From [Haemophilus] ducreyi (GTDB taxonomy: Bacteria; Pseudomonadota; Gammaproteobacteria; Enterobacterales; Pasteurellaceae), in the NCBI RefSeq assembly GCF_900109315.1, contig NZ_FOJC01000002.1:62001-126000 (forward strand): a stretch of DNA of 64,000 bases, in the 5' to 3' direction. Within the stretch, counting starts at the first letter, position 1, and the number at the start of each line of letters is the position of its first letter. Under the pieces are notes generated by a model that saw only the letters and a list, made by a program, of their open reading frames with translations, did not search any database and was not told where the DNA came from. Shown here in pieces: positions 60,362-64,000 of the stretch. A program made the position numbers and the translations under genes.

Positions 60362-61674
60362 ATGAAAGTAAGTGAGCTTATTGACCTAGATCAGCAACAT
60401 ATTTGGCACCCTTACTCTTCAATGACTGATCCTATCCCTGTTTACCCCGTTGAATCAGCTAACGGCGTAAAAATTCGCTTAAAAGATGGTCGTGATTTAA
60501 TTGATGGAATGTCTTCATGGTGGGCGGCATTACATGGCTATAATCACCTGCGCTTAAATCAAGCAGCAATCAATCAGTTACAGAAAATGAGCCATATTAT
60601 GTTTGGTGGTTTGACACATGAACCAGCGGTTAAGCTTTGCCAAAAATTATTAGAAATTTTACCGCTTAGCTTAAATAAAATCTTTTTTGCGGATAGCGGC
60701 TCTGTTGCAGTAGAAGTTGCGATGAAAATGGCATTACAGTATCAACAAGCTAAAGCATCGCAAATAGGCGCAGCCAAAACATCAAAAACGCGCGCAAAAT
60801 TTGCCACTATTCGCGCCGGTTATCACGGCGATACCTGGCTTGCTATGTCTGTTTGCGATCCGGTTACGGGAATGCACGGACTGTTTAATTCAAGTTTACC
60901 CGTTCAGTTTTTTTGCCACAGCTAAGCATCAAATTTGGCGAACCGTGGCAAGACACTGCTATACAGCCATTACAAGATTTATTTGAACAGCATGGTAATG
61001 AAATTGCTGCCTTGATTCTTGAACCGATTGTGCAGGGCGCAGGAGGAATGTATTTTTATTCGCCTGTTTATTTGCAAAAAGCACGTGAATTATGCGATCA
61101 ATTTGGTATTTTGTTAATTTTTGATGAGATTGCCACCGTATTTGGTCGAACGGGTAAATTGTTTGCTTTAGAATATGCGAATGTCGTACCCGATATTCTT
61201 TGCTTGGGTAAAGCATTGACGGGAGGATATCTAACGCTTTCAGCGGCCATTACGACTACCGCAGTAGCTAATATTATTTGCGGAGGCGAAGCAAAATGCT
61301 TTATGCATGGCCCTACTTTTATGGCTAATCCATTAGCGTGTGCGATTGCTTATGAATCAATTAATTTATTATTAGCCACTGATTGGCGGTCAAATATTCA
61401 ACGTATTGAACAACAACTTACTCAGCAATTAGCTATTGCAAAACAGTTCAACGCAGTGGCTGATGTGCGTGTGCTAGGTGCAATTGGTGTAATCGAAATG
61501 CGAGAACCGGTTGATTTAGTACAGTTACAGCACTATTTCGTTGAGCACGGTATTTGGGTCAGACCATTTGGCAAATTATTGTATATTATGCCACCCTTTA
61601 TTATTAACGAAGCTGAATTAACTTTTTTAACTAGTCAATTAATTGCAGTATTAAGAAAAGTATATAACGAGTAA
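60362..61674 (+). pseudogene. bioA: Adenosylmethionine-8-amino-7-oxononanoate aminotransferase BioA, frameshifted at a T tract
   Basis: BioA makes 7,8-diaminopelargonate with S-adenosylmethionine as amino donor, the second-last-but-one step of biotin synthesis. The first 180 or so residues ([43 protein letters not shown]) are in frame 60362-60925, and the rest ([24 protein letters not shown], the PLP lysine in [23 protein letters not shown]) is in another frame to 61674. The break falls on seven T at 60908-60914: eight T or five T would restore PVQF...LPQ. Slippage, assembly error or true loss are all possible. AGGAG precedes the start. Confidence 0.9.
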
Positions 61675-61704
61675 AATCTGCACGCGTAGCAAGTGGTAAC
61701 AATA

Positions 61705-61738
61705 AAAGGCACAAGCATATGTTTGTGCCTCTATTTTT
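61705..61738 (+). terminator. Terminator between bioA and bioF
   Basis: Perfect 8-bp stem AGGCACAA / TTGTGCCT with an eight-base loop and an AT-rich TATTTTT tail, 32 bases after bioA. It could attenuate read-through into bioF, or mean that bioFGC has its own promoter. Confidence 0.7.
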
Positions 61739-61757
61739 AAGGAAGTCGTAACGAAAA

Positions 61758-62921
61758 ATGAGTTATTTTGCCGAAAAATTAGCTGAACTTGCTCAAGTTG
61801 GCTTAAATCGATCATTACCCGAGATTGAGCATCAAGGTAAATGGATTATTGCTCAAAATAGAAAAATGTTAAATTTTTCTTCAAATGATTATTTAGGGCT
61901 TGCTTCAGATACCGAATTACAACAGACGTTTTTGCAAAATATCTTGCAAGAAGCACCGCTTCATCAGTGGTTTAGTTCATCGTCTTCGCGTTTGTTAACG
62001 GGGAATTTCCCCATTTATGCGCGATTAGAGCAATTACTGGCACAACGTTTTCAGCGCGAAACGGCGTTATTATTTAATAGTGGTTATCACGCTAGTATTG
62101 GTATCTTACCAGCTTTAGTGGATAAACATAGCTTGATCTTGGCAGATAAATTAGTGCATGCGAGTTTAATTGATGGAATCCGTTTAGCAGGCTGTGATTT
62201 TTATCGCTATCAACATAATAATTTGGCACATTTAACACAATTGCTTGAAAAATGTACAGGACAATATAGGCGTATTATCATTGTGACAGAAAGCGTATTT
62301 AGTATGGACGGTGATGTAGCGCCTTTGCCACAATTGGTTGCACTTAAAAAGGCGTTTAGCTCACAAACAGAAGTTATGTTGTATGTTGATGAAGCACACG
62401 CGATAGGCGTGTATGGTGTCAATGGCTTAGGAATGGCGGAATTTTTTGATTGTATTGATGATATTGATTTATTAGTCGGGACTTTTGGCAAAGCTTTGGC
62501 ATCAATGGGGGCGTATTTAATTTGTGATCAGCTCATTAAACAATATTTGGTCAATACTATGCGGCCGTTAATTTTTTCGACTGCGTTAGCGCCAATTAAT
62601 GTCGCTTGGACTCATTTTTTATTTGAAAAACTGCCACAGTTTCAGCCCAAACGAGCACATCTTGCACGGTTAAGCCAGCAATTAAAACAAGCGGTTGAAT
62701 TACGAAATGGTGATACTTTAGCGACTCAAAGTTGTATTGTGCCTTTTGTGGTTGGGGAAAATAGGCACGCAGTCGAAAAATCACAATATTTACAACAACA
62801 AGGCTATTATTGTTTACCAATTAGGCCGCCAACTGTACCCAAAGGTACGGCTAGAATTAGATTTTCATTAACAGCAGATTTAACAGAAGCTGAATTAAAT
62901 GGCTTAATTGCTTGCTTATAA
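61758..62921 (+). CDS. bioF: 8-amino-7-oxononanoate synthase BioF
   Basis: BioF condenses pimeloyl-ACP with alanine using PLP. The 387-residue protein has [12 protein letters not shown], the [13 protein letters not shown] strand, [12 protein letters not shown] and the PLP lysine in [13 protein letters not shown]. bioG follows 12 bases later. Confidence 0.95.
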   Translation: MSYFAEKLAELAQVGLNRSLPEIEHQGKWIIAQNRKMLNFSSNDYLGLASDTELQQTFLQNILQEAPLHQWFSSSSSRLLTGNFPIYARLEQLLAQRFQRETALLFNSGYHASIGILPALVDKHSLILADKLVHASLIDGIRLAGCDFYRYQHNNLAHLTQLLEKCTGQYRRIIIVTESVFSMDGDVAPLPQLVALKKAFSSQTEVMLYVDEAHAIGVYGVNGLGMAEFFDCIDDIDLLVGTFGKALASMGAYLICDQLIKQYLVNTMRPLIFSTALAPINVAWTHFLFEKLPQFQPKRAHLARLSQQLKQAVELRNGDTLATQSCIVPFVVGENRHAVEKSQYLQQQGYYCLPIRPPTVPKGTARIRFSLTADLTEAELNGLIACL

Positions 62922-62933
62922 GCCAAGAGGATA

Positions 62934-63620
62934 ATGATGAAAAGCAGATTATTTTCAACTAATCAACCAAATTTGATTATTTATTTTGCTGGTTGGGCGA
63001 CACCGCTAGCCGTAGTTAATCATTTGGCATTGCCCCCAAATTATGATTTATTGTTTTGTTATGATTATCGAGATTTAACTTTTGAACGACCAGATTTGAG
63101 CCACTATCAACAAATCCGGCTAGTTGCTTGGTCAATGGGGGGTTGGGTTGCGCAAAAAGTTTGTCAAATCATACCGCTTGTTTCTGCCACGGCTGTGAAT
63201 GGTACATTGTTGCCAAAACATAATGATTTTGGTATTCCGACAGCTATTTTTGATGGGACTTTAACTAGCCTAAATGAAGTAAATAGGCTTAAGTTTGCGC
63301 GACGAATGTGTGGTGGTAAAACACAGTTTGAGCGTTATCAACAATTGCCTGATCATCGTCCGTTTGTTGATGTATTATGGGAATTGAATAGTTTGAATCA
63401 AGCCATTTCTGATGGTGAGACTTTGCCAGCTAAATTATTGCCTTGGAGCCATATCTTTATCGGTCAAAAAGATAAAATTTTTCCCGCTGAAAATCAGCAA
63501 CGATTTTGGCAACAATATCCGGTAAAAATATGCCCACTTGAACAAGGTGAACACTATTTGTGGTACGCTTTTTCTGATGGGAACAGCTATGGCAAAATTA
63601 GCAAAACAGCTGATTGCTAA
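62934..63620 (+). CDS. bioG: Pimeloyl-ACP methyl ester esterase BioG
   Basis: BioG is the esterase used in place of BioH by Haemophilus and other genera to release pimeloyl-ACP from its methyl ester. The 228-residue protein has the nucleophile elbow VAWSMGGWVAQ, the oxyanion-side NLIIYFAGWATP and the catalytic histidine in LEQGEHYLW. Its 3' end overlaps bioC by 32 bases in another frame. Start could be either of two adjacent ATG codons. Confidence 0.92.
   Translation: MMKSRLFSTNQPNLIIYFAGWATPLAVVNHLALPPNYDLLFCYDYRDLTFERPDLSHYQQIRLVAWSMGGWVAQKVCQIIPLVSATAVNGTLLPKHNDFGIPTAIFDGTLTSLNEVNRLKFARRMCGGKTQFERYQQLPDHRPFVDVLWELNSLNQAISDGETLPAKLLPWSHIFIGQKDKIFPAENQQRFWQQYPVKICPLEQGEHYLWYAFSDGNSYGKISKTADC
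63172..63181 (-). repeat. DNA uptake signal, one mismatch, in bioG
   Basis: ACAAGCGGTA on the minus strand: nine of ten bases of the Apl-type signal. Confidence 0.55.
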
Positions 63621-64000
63621 ACGATTTGTTAGCCATTTAACTGAATATGATCAGTATGCTATTGCTCAGCAACAAATTAATCATCAGCTAGTTGATTTAT
63701 TACAAGCAAACACAGATAAGACTTTTCAACGCGCACTTGAAATTGGGTGTGGTACAGGCGATCTAACCGAAAAACTATTAGCCAAAATTCCGATTGAACA
63801 TCTCACATTAAATGATTTTAACGCAATTTATTATCCGACGGTATTGCAAAAAATAAAACAGAAAAAACCGCTAGTAGTTGTTGATTTTATGCAAGGCGAT
63901 GCTGAACAGCTTGTTTTTACACGCAATTTTGATTTAGTCAGTGCAGCTTCAGTCGTGCAATGGTTTGATAATCCGCAACAATTTTTACGCAATAGTGCAG
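63589..64000 (+). CDS. bioC: Malonyl-ACP O-methyltransferase BioC, N-terminal part
   Basis: BioC methylates malonyl-ACP to start pimelate synthesis. The frame is open to the window end, so the gene is cut by the window. The visible 137 residues include the N-terminal AKQLIAKRFVSHLTEYDQYA, the SAM motif ALEIGCGTGDLTEKLL, DFMQGDAEQL and SAASVVQWF. I chose the ATG at 63589; another in frame at 63577 would add four residues. It overlaps the bioG end. The conserved order predicts bioD next. Confidence 0.92.
   Translation, partial: MAKLAKQLIAKRFVSHLTEYDQYAIAQQQINHQLVDLLQANTDKTFQRALEIGCGTGDLTEKLLAKIPIEHLTLNDFNAIYYPTVLQKIKQKKPLVVVDFMQGDAEQLVFTRNFDLVSAASVVQWFDNPQQFLRNSA

Noticed and set aside
1..64000. 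CRISPR arrays, insertion sequences, prophage, integrase or tRNA-linked island
   Set aside because: I looked for spaced direct repeats, terminal inverted repeats with transposase frames, integrases and cloverleaf tRNA sequences and saw none; the repeated elements are uptake signals and hairpins.

Overview
The window is a stretch of chromosome from a member of the Pasteurellaceae (Gammaproteobacteria). The evidence is the AT-rich base composition, protein sequences that read as close relatives of Haemophilus and Actinobacillus proteins, conserved family gene orders (rapA-rluA, yciC-yciB-yciA-yciI, bioA-bioF-bioG-bioC, nhaB divergent from fadR), and many copies of the DNA uptake signal core AAGCGGTC. 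The full ten-base form ACAAGCGGTC occurs several times. This is the Apl-type signal of the Actinobacillus pleuropneumoniae / Mannheimia branch, not the Hin-type AAGTGCGGT of H. influenzae. The species cannot be named from the sequence. I see no phage, plasmid, insertion sequence, CRISPR array, tRNA or rRNA; this is almost entirely core housekeeping chromosome.

Layout. 1-5.9 kb: end of rapA, rluA, ampD, rlmJ, pyrE, and the ruvAB pair behind a LexA box. 5.9-12.5 kb, mostly minus strand: a frameshifted guanine/hypoxanthine permease with a PurR box, two ferritins, and ubiG-yajC-secD-secF. 12.5-28.4 kb, mostly plus strand: a T4-endonuclease-V-like pyrimidine-dimer glycosylase, gyrA, uup, tcdA, the haem block hemD-hemX-hemY, rpsO (minus), ppiD, a YchE/MarC protein, an orphan OppA-type lipoprotein and mrp. 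28.4-38.4 kb: nrdB/nrdA with tandem NrdR boxes, dsbB, nhaB, fadR, a phoH-like gene, and tktA with a class I CRP site. 38.4-44.8 kb: rpmE, two very AT-rich glycosyltransferases (GT25 and GT8), xthA, an NhaC-type antiporter, ttcA and yfbV. 44.9-55.4 kb: the yci cluster, a frameshifted glnE, yacL, gltS, yihI, a decayed DUF2489 gene and lptD. 55.4-64 kb: purH with a perfect PurR box, dacB, greA, prmB and the biotin genes bioA (frameshifted), bioF, bioG and bioC (cut by the window end).

Themes. Regulation by known factors can be read directly: PurR (purH and the purine permease), NrdR (nrdAB), LexA (ruvAB) and CRP (tktA). Most convergent gene pairs are separated by hairpins whose arms contain paired uptake-signal cores, so the signals double as terminators. 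The unusual part is that an alternative core, AAGCGGGC, is nearly as common as AAGCGGTC and forms its own hairpins. Four genes carry disrupting lesions: the permease, glnE, bioA and the DUF2489 gene. The DUF2489 gene needs two changes to be repaired and is probably a true pseudogene. The other three each need one base and could be sequencing errors, slippage, or recent decay. No clearly undescribed multi-gene system is visible; the best leads are the uptake-signal dialect, the UV-repair glycosylase, the acquired glycosyltransferase pair and the disrupted genes.
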